DNA from: Chara braunii
Taxonomy: Eukaryota > Streptophyta > Charophyceae > Charales > Characeae
Assembly (NCBI GenBank): GCA_003427395.1
Contig: BFEA01000017.1
Location: forward strand, 2,771,606 to 2,804,634
Direction of reading: 5' to 3'
DNA: 33,029 nucleotides
The notes beneath the pieces are model-generated. The model was not told the DNA's origin. It saw only the letters and a list, made by a program, of their open reading frames with translations, and ran no database searches. The position numbers were made by a program, and so were the translations under genes. Within the stretch, counting starts at the first letter, position 1; every line of letters begins with the position of its first letter. This document shows positions 1 through 10,719 of the stretch, one piece after another.

Positions 1-269
1 TTTTTTTTTTTTTTTTTTTTTTTTTTGCTGGAACCTTCCATGGTCCTTGCACGGGCTGGCGACCCGGGACCCGGGCGGCCCGGCTGATAGCTTAGATCAG
101 AACGCTAAAAAAAAGGACTTGTACCGCAAGACAGGTCAATCCCCAAACTAAATATCAGTGTATGGGGGATAAACCTCCATAACACATTTTCACTCAAAGC
201 TTACTAATGAGTAAGTCTAGGTTAACATCTAAGTTAGTGTAAAAAAAAAAAGTAGACGTTTGAAAAAAT
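1..269. other. Poly(T) run and unassigned leader
   Basis: The window opens in the middle of a T-run of at least 26 bases. Around 61-85 is a short GC-rich patch with overlapping CCCGGG palindromes, followed by AT-rich DNA. No reading frame or RNA gene is visible. Confidence 0.5.
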
Positions 270-960
270 CTCTACTATTTAAGGGTGAACCACTAAAATC
301 GCTACCTGTCAAAATATATTTTATCTCCTCAAAATAAAGAAAATTTCGGTAGCGCTTCCTATAGAAAAAATGTCTTTTCAAAATTTATATTAGCCCAAAT
401 ATAAAAACTGAAATAATCTTTAACTCTAGAAAGTCAAATTTTGTCTAACTTCCTGAATTAGTAAAAATTCGGGTAGCATTTCCTTTATAAAAGTAGACTT
501 CCGAGATCTATACTAAGTAAGATATGAACTCAAACATAAGACTTAAGTTCTATCATGACAAAATTTAACTAACTCCTTAAATTTGTAGAAATTTTGGCAG
601 CGCTTCCCGTAGGGAAAGTAACTTTTTAAAATTTATACAAAGCTAAATTCAAAATCTAATAATAACTTTGACTTCCCAAAGTCTAATTTTGTCTAACTCC
701 CTGAATTAGCAAAAAAATGGACAACACTCCCTTTAGAAAATGAGACTTTCCAGATTTTTACTAAGCCATATATAAAATTTAGACAAGCTGAACTTTGAAA
801 AGTCAAAAACGGACTAACTCCTTGCTTTTGTAGAAATTTTGGCAGCGCTTCCTATAGAGAAACTGGTTTACCAAGATTTATACAAGACCAAGTATAACAA
901 AAGATCCTATAAAATGCAGAAATTAACCTCAGTAAAAAAATTAACTAAAAAAATGCAGAA
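270..960 (+). repeat. 122-bp tandem repeat, about five units
   Basis: A box close to GGCAGCGCTTCCTATAGA recurs at about 352, 474, 597, 720 and 842, giving steps of 122-123 bp. Between boxes each unit holds an AAATTTATACTAAG-like stretch and a GTCTAACTCCCTGAATTAG-like stretch. Units differ from each other by perhaps 20-30%, so the array is old. It is AT-rich and non-coding. Confidence 0.85.
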
Positions 961-1179
961 ATCGAACTAACTCTTATAACTCTAGCACATGGCGAACTTC
1001 TAAAACAAGCACCTATTAGACTAAAATTCAGACTAAGTAGTAATCTCACTCTGCCACATGGAGGTCAAACCACAGAGGTAAATACTCTCACAAGCCCAAA
1101 GTTAACTTCTTGGTCAAACATTCGTTCGTAGTCTTTCAATGATTTATCCCTTATACCCAACTTACATAAAGCTTAAAAA

Positions 1180-1930
1180 TAGACCATCCAATCTTATGGG
1201 AACCTCTCCAGCTCAGCCATAGAGTATGCACAAACACAGGACACTGCAACTTTTCTCTTCCTTGGGCATATGACTAGGCTATCTAACCTAGTCGCCCTAA
1301 ACTATTTAAGTATTCAAGTTATATATATTTGTCTGCACTTAGTCTTTTAAGGTAGCATATGACTGAACCGATCATCTTAGATCAAGGTTCAGCCTGCGCC
1401 TTCTTACCTCAGGTTTATTCTTAATTCATACTCTCTTCAGTTAATGATAAGCTATAGTCAGACCATCAAATCTTATGAAAAGATGTCTGACTAGCTTGTT
1501 CGTAAGTAAAAATAGTAAAGAAATATAAACAACTTTATCCCTTTGGTTCTAGCATGTACGTGACTCCAGACCAGACCACCCAAAATTACGAGAACCTGTC
1601 CAGTCCTTTGCTTGAATTCTCCCTCAGAATGAAACAAGTGAGAGTCAAGGTCATTCAATCTTATAGAATATGTCAAACTCTCTTTCAGAAACTAATAAAA
1701 CATAAGAAAACTCAAAGAAAACAAGGTAACCAAGCCATCAACTGTTATGAAAAAATGCTTGGCCCCTGAAAGTCAAGCACAGACAACCCGCACAAGTCAA
1801 AATAACCAGGTCACCCAATCTTATGACAACATGTCTGGTCCTTTAGACAATAAAAAATAAACATAGCACTGGGCCCTCCAATCTTATGGAGACTCTCCCA
1901 GCCTTTGATTAACCCAGTCAAACACAATCA
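1180..1930 (+). repeat. Irregular tandem repeat with CAATCTTATG core
   Basis: The core CAATCTTATG, usually preceded by GACCATC and followed by a GTCTG- or CTCTCCAGCC-like stretch, recurs near 1189, 1468, 1573 (degenerate), 1656, 1735 (degenerate), 1816 and 1879. The later steps are about 60-105 bp. Units are strongly diverged. The array lies just upstream of the conserved hairpin, as the 72-bp array does in the large direct repeats. Confidence 0.65.
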
Positions 1931-2187
1931 ATACAATTTTTCTCTCACCTTTCCCCCAGATGCAACCCTTTTTCACAATCTTCTTTCAGTCAAACAACAA
2001 ATTTGAAACTGAAATTGCATAAACATTCATTTATTAAGTCAGCTTTGTGTCATGAAAATCAAACTAAAAGTCAAAGTAGGGATACAAACAATATGACAAT
2101 ATATTATTATGTCAAACGTAACAAAACGTACATATATGGGTTAAAATTGGGATTATCGATGGAAAACAATGATTACCTCTCAGTTCC

Positions 2188-2219
2188 CTGTCTCCAGAAC
2201 TCCTCATGAGTTCCGGCAG
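2188..2219 (+). promoter_or_regulatory. Conserved hairpin box, copy in the 5' element
   Basis: An outer stem CTGTC/GGCAG (one G-T pair) and an inner stem GAACTC/GAGTTC enclose the 5-nt loop CTCAT. The same structure occurs at 31794 with GAGTTC/GAACTC arms, so two base pairs have changed on both sides. The box continues into GAGCTCCCGCAATCG, which is identical in all three copies. Its function is unknown; an RNA element in the element transcript is the obvious candidate. Confidence 0.7.
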
Positions 2220-2289
2220 AGCTCCCGCAATCGGTGGGCAGACTCCCCATAAAGTCTTGCTGCGGTCCTACGGCTTGCAATCCCGCCTG

Positions 2290-4395
2290 TCGCCTTCCTC
2301 CCGTAAATTGGATTAATTTAGACTTAGATTAAGAAGGACAGAAGATAAGGGGTTTAAGACTCTCGAGATACAAGAGGGAGACAAACGCAACTCTCAGGAG
2401 AAAACCTTGTTTCCTTCAATCACTTGAGGGCCCCACAATGATGGCCAAAACGTGTTGCAGCCTAATCAACTGAAGTCAACTGCCCACCGTTAGCTATCAA
2501 GCGACTTCCAAAATCGCAACAAAAGTCCCCCTTCCAGGACTCATCCACCACCTAATCTTCTATTCGCCCGACTACTCTGGCATATTTATACTCACACAAC
2601 TTTTTGGCAAGCCGAAGACGAGGCAGAATGCGTTGAGGAAACTCCACCTGACCAACTGCATATAGTAATCGTAGTGAACAAAACGATCGCAGTAGTAAAA
2701 CATCACTTGATGCCCAACAATACGCATACGAAGCACCAGCACAATGCTGTTCAACAGACTATGCGGTGAACATGTAGCGGGTGTACCCTGAAAAACGCAA
2801 TTAGACTACGTAAAGGAGCACTACAGTCTGTTGTTTTTCAGTAATGGCACCTATCAACAACACAGGCTCATAGCCCCACGGTCACGACAAGAACCCATCA
2901 CCACAGGAGTTGTGCATCATGTAGGCAAGCGATAGCAACTACCAACGCAGCTGCGGATTCTCCTCACACTGTCCTCCTCAATGTACGTTTGATTCTTACT
3001 TGTAGCGATGTCTCCAAACTGCAACTTCGAATCGAGCCTTCTGATAGCGCGCGAAAAAACATACCCGTCCCAGATATAACCACCAAGCAAAACAAATCTT
3101 GGTAGCGGGGCGATAGTACCTTGATGATCACGACCCCTTGTAGGATCGACAACCAACACGGTTGCCTCGATTCCCACGAGCAAGCCTGTGATAATCCTGT
3201 ATCTGTTAGTAGAGGCAAACCATGCACACGTAGGTGTCTGTCCCTCAGACTTTTTCGCAGACCAGGTACATATGCAGTTTCAATGCTGCTTTCCCCCTTC
3301 CGATATCGGTTAACTCCTGGCTAGAATATTGCCTCGATTCGTTCCAACGGACCGTATGAAGAAGTAGGAGGTCACTGCAATGATGGCTGAGAAGGTGACT
3401 TCGTGATAAGGAGAATGGCCACAATGGCTACGAGACCGACATCGTTGCGATGGCTACCAATACCAGCGGTGCTACACACGCCACCAAAAAGATAAGTGGG
3501 TTGTACACGACCGTCTACCCGAATTCCTTTGCTTTCGAATGCACCTGGTCAATCCTCCGGCCAGATTCACTCACTTTTCTCGCACTCCGCTCTCACTTTT
3601 CGAGACATCCCGGCTTCATGCTCCTTCCACCGACAACCTAAGCAAAATCCCAAAGATTTTTTGGCTAAAATCACAGAAATCGATACTGCCCCGCTTATAG
3701 GTTTAACACTTCCTCTTTCTCTGTAGCTGGTTTCGCACCGCTTTCATAGAGCAAAAATTCGGAGAAATCTCTTACAAAAAACGGCAAGATACACAACGCT
3801 TCGATATTCCTCCTCCCGCACGCAACTCTCAACGTCCATACCACTGAAACCACCAACTAATGACCAAATCCACCGCTGCCATTCACTTCGCCCTACTCCA
3901 AAACCCCAAAATCTCATCTTCTTTCACTCGATTTGATCAAGCAGCAAGTGAACTCTTTGTTTCACAACCCCATCATTCCCATCTTCACCATTCGTCTGTG
4001 CAGGACTAACTCCTCTTCTACTAATCCTTCCCCAGAACTACACAAACGAGTTCGCCTTGCCTAAAAATCTCAGAACCTTAACTTCACTCGCTCGTTTTCA
4101 TTGAGAAACGAGCGAGTCATGCGAATTTCACTCCCATCACTCTCGTTTTTCCTTTTACCATAGCTCCGCGCAGTAAGTTTTCTTACTTACATTCTTTCGG
4201 CTACTCTAACACTCAATCTAGTCTCACCATCATACTCGCCTACTATCCAAACCTCAACTTTCAAGTTGACCTTCGTTTTGCCCGATTTCATAAAGGATCG
4301 GGCAAGAACTCCTTTCTTCCCTCTGGTATGCCCGCCTAGCACCGCCATCGTCCTCTGCATTTCACATGAACCTGGCAAGACCCACGTCCGGCTTC
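2290..4395. other. No recognised gene
   Basis: About 2.1 kb without a recognisable product. Short minus-strand open stretches at 2572-2754 and 2917-3227 look faintly protein-like, but carry no motif I can name and overlap each other in different frames. From about 3540 to 4380 the plus strand is rich in C and T with many TTCACTC-type words, which suggests a repeat or untranslated sequence rather than coding DNA. Confidence 0.4.
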
Positions 4396-4399
4396 ACCA

Positions 4400-4598
4400 G
4401 CTCTGACTCACGGCACAGCGCGTCGTGGTTGATAGCGCCCAGCCCATCAGTCATACACTAACTGTTCATCAGTTCCAGCCATCCTATAGAAAGGTCGGAG
4501 AAAGCCTGCTATAACCGACACGATTTGCCCTTTCGCCCGTATGCCCGAAACCAACAGACGATTCGCATATCGATGTTGCCGCGGCCTCCTCCACTGCT
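4400..4598 (-). pseudogene. 28S (LSU) rRNA pseudogene fragment, antisense, copy 1
   Basis: The reverse complement follows the conserved 5' third of eukaryotic 28S/25S rRNA. On the plus strand one sees, in order, blocks equivalent to the antisense of the CGTGGCACGG, GCGCCCCCGATGCC, CCAGCTATCCTGAGG, CGATTAGTCTTTCGCCCC and TTTGCACGTCAGTATCGC regions, each with several substitutions. The first block, 4400-4480, is weaker than the rest. Homology was recognised from memory of the rRNA sequence; divergence is far too high for a working gene. The same 28S segment is repeated immediately downstream. Confidence 0.7.
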
Positions 4599-4810
4599 TC
4601 TCGATCAGCCTGAGGGAAATCTCCGAGGAGAGGCAGCTTACGGGATGGTCCGATTAGTCTTTCACCCCTATACCCAAATTCGACAACCAATTTGCACTGC
4701 AGTATCACCACACCCTCCACAAAGTTTCCTCTGATTGCACTGCCTGAGCAGAGCCCACCGCCTTTCGGGCCCCCAACGGGCATACACAGTCCATGCTCTT
4801 CACAACATAT
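4599..4810 (-). pseudogene. 28S rRNA pseudogene fragment, antisense, copy 2
   Basis: This second antisense copy of the same 28S region is better preserved. CAGCCTGAGGGAAAT (about 4607), CGATTAGTCTTTCACCCCTA (4651), CCAATTTGCACTGCAGTATC (about 4686), AAAGTTTCCTCTG (about 4722) and CTTTCGGGCCCC followed by GGGCATACACAGTCCATGCTC (to 4800) appear in the order expected for antisense 25S/28S. It sits head-to-tail with copy 1, so the segment was duplicated or two rDNA fragments inserted side by side. Antisense reading frames here are by-products. Confidence 0.85.
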
Positions 4811-4811
4811 C

Positions 4812-4970
4812 GCAAGATCGAGGGCACGGGCCTGCTGCAAACCCGTAGCGTGAGCCTCAGTGAAGCAGGCCCCAGTGCAGATCTTGGTGGTAATAGCAAA
4901 TACTCAAGTGAGAACTTTGAAGACCAAAGTGGAAAGAGGGTTCCGCAGGTGAGCAGCCGCTGCAGTGGCC
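4812..4970 (+). pseudogene. 28S rRNA pseudogene fragment, sense orientation
   Basis: The strand flips: GCTGCAAACCC (about 4834), then GTGCAGATCTTGGTGGTAAT (4875), AGCAAATACTCAAGTGAGAA and CTTTGAAGACCAAAGTGG follow the sense 28S sequence some hundreds of bases downstream of the region copied at 4400-4810. Wording such as AAATACTCAA and AAGTGG is at least as close to green-algal as to seed-plant 28S, but that is weak evidence. The fragment fades after about 4970. Confidence 0.85.
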
Positions 4971-5190
4971 TTCCCACATTGACCCGGGCCACTCTGCCCG
5001 GACGCTGCTCACCTCTTTTCACGTCTCAACGAGCATACACACACTCAATCTTTTTTTTTTTTTTTTGTAATAAACAACGGGTGGCGGCCACATTCCCGCA
5101 GCGTTCCCTTGCTATCCTCAGTCTACAGCAACCCAGGTCCGCTCGGAATGTTCTCCAATCCCCTTCTACTTTAAGCTATCGATGCTCTCC
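4971..5190. other. Unassigned, with 16-base poly(T)
   Basis: The stretch contains a T-run at 5051-5066 and otherwise moderately GC-rich sequence. Some of it could be further decayed rDNA, but I cannot align it. Confidence 0.3.
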
Positions 5191-5290
5191 AAGCGGGAAA
5201 TAAGGAAAATCACGACCACGGACCTCACCACTCTTACACGCATTGAATTCTTCGGTCCTTGTTTCAAGACAGTCAGGATAGAGGCGTTTC
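5190..5290 (-). pseudogene. 28S rRNA pseudogene fragment, antisense, D1/D2 end
   Basis: CGGTCCTTGTTTCAAGAC at 5253-5270 matches the well-known antisense 28S site GGTCCGTGTTTCAAGACGG with one substitution over the core. The sequence just upstream (ACTCTTACACGCATTGAATTC) fits the adjoining antisense stretch. It is collinear with the antisense fragments at 4400-4810, as if the sense piece had been inserted or inverted between them. Confidence 0.7.
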
Positions 5291-7026
5291 GTTGGTAACC
5301 CAAATACGCTGAACCCATGGGTCAAACATAGGAGGCGCATACTCAAGGTCCTCGACTACCGTGACGGCCTCTAAATCCGGCGCCACGTCTGAGTCAAGGA
5401 ATGTCGATGCATAAAATGATAATAACATGACACTAAATACTAAATTATTTAGAAACTTTCAATTAGTAGAATATGACAAACAAGGAGAAAGAAGCCGCCA
5501 GTATCGTTCCAACACCGTCGACGGCAAAACCAAGAGGGATAGCCTCTTCGGGCCCTCAGACCCCACGGTTCCTTCACGTTGCTCTGACATTTCCGCATCA
5601 CCACCGCTCGATCTTGACCCCTGAATCTTATAGTCGGAAGTCCAATACCATAACCAATAGTACTAGGCCCAAAGTTGGGTCTTAGTATTGACTGACACCT
5701 AAATAAACGGATACTGCGCAACGCGCAGACCTACCAAAATGCTTTCAAAATCACGTTGTTGTCAATGCCGTCCTCCGTACGTACGCATAAGTTGTAGGCA
5801 AGCACACCAATCAAGGGACAAAATCCTTTTAATCCTAGTTTAATTAGAAAATAAAAATTCGGTCAGCGATCACGCCAGCTCTTCAATTATCAACAAATAA
5901 AAAGTCCAAAAAACATCCTGAGGTTTGAATATGAGCCTCGAATCTCGCTATGTGCTGGAACACCTCGGACGGTACGAAGTACGTGCGCCTCAAGTCCGCG
6001 TGCCGACACACTGTTTAAATTAGTCAGCCATCCAGTCAACGTAAATCACAGCGGCGACTCGCACACTATACTTAAACTTTTAAACCAATTTACTTTCTAT
6101 CGCTTGCAAAATACAGGGCAGATACCCTTGTAAGGGTACTTGCACCGACAACGCCCTTGTGGAAATGTATACAGTAAGCAGATCAAGAGCGCTGGGAGGG
6201 GGGGGGGACCTATTCATCTGGCAAGACAAGGCTGACATCTTCCGAATACGGGTTCTGGGGAGGGTGAGGAAGCCTGCGTTTTTAGTCTGACATGAGGATT
6301 CAAGACCTCCCCTTTAACCTTCTGGAACGGAAGTGGAAACCCACAGGGCGCAAAGCTAACCCCCCCGCTTTAATCAGTCTTCAGAAGCTGACAGTGAAGT
6401 CCACATACAAAATGCTCAGACCCAAACACCATTTTTCAATTTATATGCCATTATCAAGTCGAATACACCGCCAAAACACGCCTCTTCACATTAATGCTGG
6501 AAGAGCCTCAACCATTGCCGCTGTGGAGACAACTTCCCTTTACAATTAAAGTGCAGTACGAGCAAGGGGCATTGATTGCTTCCCCAACAGGGAAGGATTA
6601 AGCCCGCTCCATCCAAAAATCGAACTCTACCCTACTATAGACAACCAGAAGATGATGAACCATACAATGTTAAGGAAAGAGGGGAAACTATAGCAGGGCT
6701 AAGAAAATCGAGCACAATCTGAATCGTAACTAAACCTAAGTGATTGTGACAAGTGATCGACCGAACCCACGACTTCGTACCTCCACACATATTGACACAG
6801 GGACGATCCAGAAGGGAGAAGACTCATTAATATGAAGAGACTAGTTTGTAATTAGCAACCCTTCCAATAAAACTCATGCCATCCTTCATGCACACGAATC
6901 AACACAACAATGATCCTGAGGGGAGGGCAGTTGTTGGTCGAAAATTTGAAACCACACTCAGCAGCCCTCTCGCAGGTAACCCAAGCTAGGTCACAGCAAA
7001 ATGATGTGAAACACATAAAACGGTTG
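5290..7026. other. No recognised gene
   Basis: This holds mixed-composition DNA. It has a short G-run at about 6198-6207 and scattered open stretches below 100 codons (for example 6292-6549) without identifiable motifs. No RNA gene or structured repeat was found. Confidence 0.4.
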
Positions 7027-8208
7027 CTAACCTTTGTACATGATATAAAACAGGCGGGGAGGTGATATGGTATCACTCGACAGATATCCCACCCTACCTC
7101 CCCCGAAATCGCACGGAAAAGATTCATCGCCATGCCTTTCCTCACCCCCGCGCCGAATCAGCATCCTCTCATGGTGCATAGAAAGCCTACAAAGATAAAC
7201 AAAAAGCACCATGAAACTACCAACCAAGAGCCCTCGCCCTCCCTTCAGTCCCAACAGGAAGGCAAAATTCTCAGAGAAATGCCCATGCAAAGTGAAAACC
7301 AAGGGAGACGAAGTTGTGCTTACCCTAGCGAATGTTTCTGCGTGAGATGTTGTTGGCATGTTCGCCACTATACTCGTTGTTGACAAAATATTTATTGTCG
7401 AGAGTTGAATGGTAGATGCCATTGTCGTGAGCGTTGTTGCCGTTGTTGATGTGATTGTCGTTTTTGCAAATGTCGTCGTCATAGGCGCCGTTGATATTGC
7501 TGATGTTGTTGATGTGATTATCGTTGTTGCAGATGCCATCATCGTGAGCGTCGTCGCAGTTGTTGAAGCGTTTGTCATTGTTGTAGATATCATTGTCCCA
7601 GCCGTTGCCGGTGGTGATGAAGTTGTTGTCACTGTTTTGTGTGTCATTGATGAAACACCTGCTGATATTTTGCCACTGACCACATTTGTATCTGACGACG
7701 TCGCCACTGGTGTAGTAGTCATTATCGTTGTTGTTGATTTAAACTCGGTAGAATAAGTGATGGTAGGATTGGAGACACCAGCCTGCAGCTGAGCTTCGAT
7801 CGTCAACCTCTCCTTCATCTCATCGTAGTAATCTACACCCTAGTCGAAAATCATGTTACAATTGTTTATCAGAGTCTCAGCCTGCTGCCAATCAACAAAA
7901 GCCTCCAGTGTTTGATCCTCCTCAATCTGCCAGAGGATAGTTGAAAGATGTTGGCACTTGTCCTCCAACCATGTGGCTGGGGTAGGACCCCCCCAATCCA
8001 CCATCGGCCAGGCCTGGACAATGGAGGACAAGACTCCGGCAATCTGTTGCATACGTTGTTGTGTATCTTCCAGCTCAGACAACCATGCGTCTGCGTGGGG
8101 TTGAAGATCCTCTGGTGAAGCCATCTCTTGTAGAACCGCCACGTGTGTTAATCCCTGCGCAAGGACGCCTTCTGCACGTTGACCACGAGATGCCGCCATC
8201 TCGCCCAT
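7027..8208 (-). pseudogene. Gag-like or Thr-rich low-complexity coding remnant, one in-frame stop
   Basis: On the minus strand one frame stays open from upstream of the ATG at 8208 to 7027, except for a single TAG at 7842-7840. Counting residues from that ATG, about the first 122 are soluble and partly helical, with W-rich segments such as STILWQIEEDQTLEAF and FVDWQQAETLINN. After the stop comes YYDEMKERLTIEAQLQAG, and then about 130 residues of mostly Thr, Ser, Ala and Met encoded by a degenerate GTTGTTGAT-type minisatellite. An AGG/GTAAGC donor-like site near 7323 coincides with the loss of the Thr-rich pattern, so a first exon ending there is plausible. I do not recognise the family; a retrotransposon gag N-terminus is a guess. 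The reading frame opens further upstream (to a TGA just above 8250) without an ATG. Confidence 0.5.
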
Positions 8209-8239
8209 ATCTCCACCTGCCCCATCAGTCAATCTCAGT

Positions 8240-9620
8240 AAACGGGTGTGCCAACTCTCTCATCGGTGTGCAGTTTCTGGGGGGGGGAATTGGAAGACCA
8301 GCTTGTTGTAGTGATGTAACGCTACCGGGAGCGCTACGCCCATCCGGACCGGAACGACAAGTGCACTAATGCGCGTTGAGACGCGAAGCTACGATGACGC
8401 TTTCATGAGGGCATAACGGGTCAATATCGTGTGTGGCGATGACGCTTCTTAGAGATTTTGGTGGATGTGGAGACATGAGGGACGTGTGGTTTGAGTAGCC
8501 GTGTGGGGGGGGGGGCACGTGGCATAGGGTTATGATGACACACTTTTTGTCCTCTGTGTTTAATCTCTGTCTCTCGCTTCTCCGGTTCTTTGTTGTCATG
8601 GATCGTTGGATTTGGACTGAATTCTCTGTGAAGCTGTGTTGACGGGCTTGACGTGGTCATTCACAACACAATTGCGTTCGGGGAGTAAAAGGAAGGCGGG
8701 GCCGTCCCAATAATCTCTTCTGGTTGGTGCACTTTACCGTAGGGTTATACTAGCACCGACTGTAGGGAGGAGGAGTGACTCCTTCTACAGGAAGAGGCAG
8801 GGGTTGAGTTTGGCGGTTGGGCAACTGGACAAGGGGACTGCGAGAACGGAATTGTGCGTGATGGTTTGTAGTGATTGGTGATTTCAGGTGAAGTTCAAGG
8901 TGGCGTCATGTAGCGACGAAAGCTCTGAGTACAACATTTGTTTTAGAATTTAACCCTAAGTACTAATCCGATAGATGATTTGATTATTAGGGATGTCTCA
9001 ATGGTGTTTTCAAAATTGAAACCTAGTTTATTTCCTGATATTCTTTGGATAGTGAATTGAATGTTGCCGAACTCAACATCCGACAGATGATCTGTAAATC
9101 TGATTTTTGTCTGATTCTCAATTCGTAATTTCTTTTTTTCATAGGTTGATGGTCGAAGTTTATAATTGACTATTTTGTTTTGTACTCATATAACCATCTA
9201 AATTAGTCTTTAGATTATAACATCTGGTAAATTTTCTGAGCTACTTTCTGTCTCAAATCCCGAAAGAACAATTATAGTCGGGTATTCTAATTCGTAAAAT
9301 TTTCATACTTTCTGGCAGGAAATTCATAAGTATACTCTAATGTTGATCTTCAAAAAACCGATCGAAAGTTCTATTCGTACATCCAACTCGTAAACGCTAA
9401 TAATATTTCATATAGGTTTTCTTAATTTCGCTGTAGATCGATTTTCTAAGTGTCATGATTCAATTTTCTAATCTGTCATGATTCGTGATGAATTATGCCT
9501 AATCTAATGACCTTGGTTACTTTGATGATTTTGTTTTAAACTTTCAACTTCGACGTGATTTTCCATGTTCTAATTCTTGTTTCCTGATAAGGCTTCTCTC
9601 ATTGGAGACTGTTAGCAAAT
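8240..9620. other. No recognised gene; AT-rich from about 8940
   Basis: G-runs lie at about 8279-8287 and 8505-8515. From 8940 to 9600 the plus strand is T-rich with words like CTGATTTTTGTCTGATTC, resembling intron or LTR DNA. No conserved open frame was found. Confidence 0.4.
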
Positions 9621-9629
9621 CTTGTTAGG

Positions 9630-10600
9630 TGTGTTTGTTGTTGTCATGATTGCAGATATGTGGTTCTTCGATGCTAGAACGACGCTGGTCGGTGCTGGGG
9701 TGTTGCCCTTTAACCTGCGAAGCAGGAGCATGAGGCCTGGTAGAGAGATTTGGGGATGCTTAGGGGCGGGCATCTCACAGAACAATCAAGGGTTGCTGCT
9801 TGGAGGATATCGGTCGGAGCTGGGGTGAGTTGTGTTGCCCCATAACCTAGCGGTGGGGGTGTGAGGCTGGGCCGACTCAGGTAGAGAGTATGATTGCGTT
9901 GGCGAGCCTGAGTAGGGTTCTGCGGTTGTTCGATGCCGGAACGACGCTAGCCGGTGCTGGGGTGTTGACCCTGTAACTTGTTGACAACAGAAGCTTGAGG
10001 CCTGATAGAGAGATCTTGGAGACAATCAAGACTTCCTATCGAAGACGACACTTGCCGGAAGCGGGGTGAGTTGCTTTGCCCTGTAACCTATAGCGGGGGT
10101 GAGAGGCTTGGTAGAACTTGGTACGGAATAAGGCAGTGTCTGAGGACTTCGAGGGTGTTAGGACCCTCTGGCGCTTTAGAGTGTTTGGAGACAATTGCTA
10201 GGGATTTCGTTGGTGGATAGTCTCCCAAATTTACCTTAAATAGAATTGATTTTGGTATAAAAAAAGAGCATGTTTTAGGATTCTAGGGACTCCTAGCAAC
10301 TCGCTTTAGGCTGTTTGATATTGATATATTCATGGATCTGCGGTTGTGCGATGCTAGAACGACGCTGGCCGGTCTCGGGTGTTGCCTTGTAACCTGCTGA
10401 TTGCAGGAGCGTGAGGCTTGGTAGAGAGATCTAGGGATGCTTTGGGGTGGGCATTCCAAGGGACAACCAAGGGTAGTTGTTGGGACGATGCTGTTCGGAG
10501 CTGGGGCGAGTCGTGTTGCTTTGAAACCTAGCTGGGTGGGGGTGTGAGGCCTGGGAGAGCTTGACAGGGAATAAGACAGTGTTGGAGAGTTTTAGAGAGT
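9630..10600 (+). repeat. Degenerate tandem repeat, three large units
   Basis: Units start near 9665, 9930 and 10345, each with GATGCTAGAACGACGCTGG or a close variant. Each is followed by CCGGTGCTGGGGTGTTGCCC, TGTAACCTGC, GAGGCCTGGTAGAGAGAT, and then a second half with GGAGCTGGGGTGAGTTGTGT, TTGCCC, TAACCTAG and GGGGGTGTGAGGC. The two halves are related, so the array grew from a unit of about 120-150 bp. It is non-coding. A related inverted copy lies at 16130-16340. Confidence 0.75.
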
Positions 10601-10719
10601 TTTGTTTGGGAGTCTAGGGGTTTTGAGCATTAGAAAAGAGGTGAGTAGTCATTCATATTTTTTTAACCTCTCCTTTAGTTCTCTTAAATTTCTTCAATAG
10701 TTAAGAAAAAAGAAAGGAT

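Larger units (their letters stand above)
270..2290 (+). mobile_element. Diverged relative of the large repeat (partial, LTR-like)
   Basis: This stretch has the same internal order as the two large direct repeats at 16345 and 28403: tandem arrays first, then a box of about 60 bp holding a hairpin and ending in GGCAGAGCTCCCGCAATCG. Outside that box the similarity to the large repeats is too low to follow by eye. It is therefore probably an older or different member of the same kind of element, in plus orientation. No terminus was found at either side. The span is an inference from the arrays and the box; it could also be two unrelated repeats lying next to each other. Confidence 0.4.

Noticed and set aside
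2572-3227. Minus-strand frames that looked faintly like a retroelement polymerase
   Set aside because: No catalytic YxDD-type motif or other family signature could be placed without forcing frameshifts.
7409-7756. Plus-strand 115-codon Val/Ile/Asp-rich frame resembling a membrane protein
   Set aside because: It is the complement of the Thr/Ser-rich minisatellite on the minus strand; its regular VV/DV pattern follows from the GTTGTTGAT repeat.
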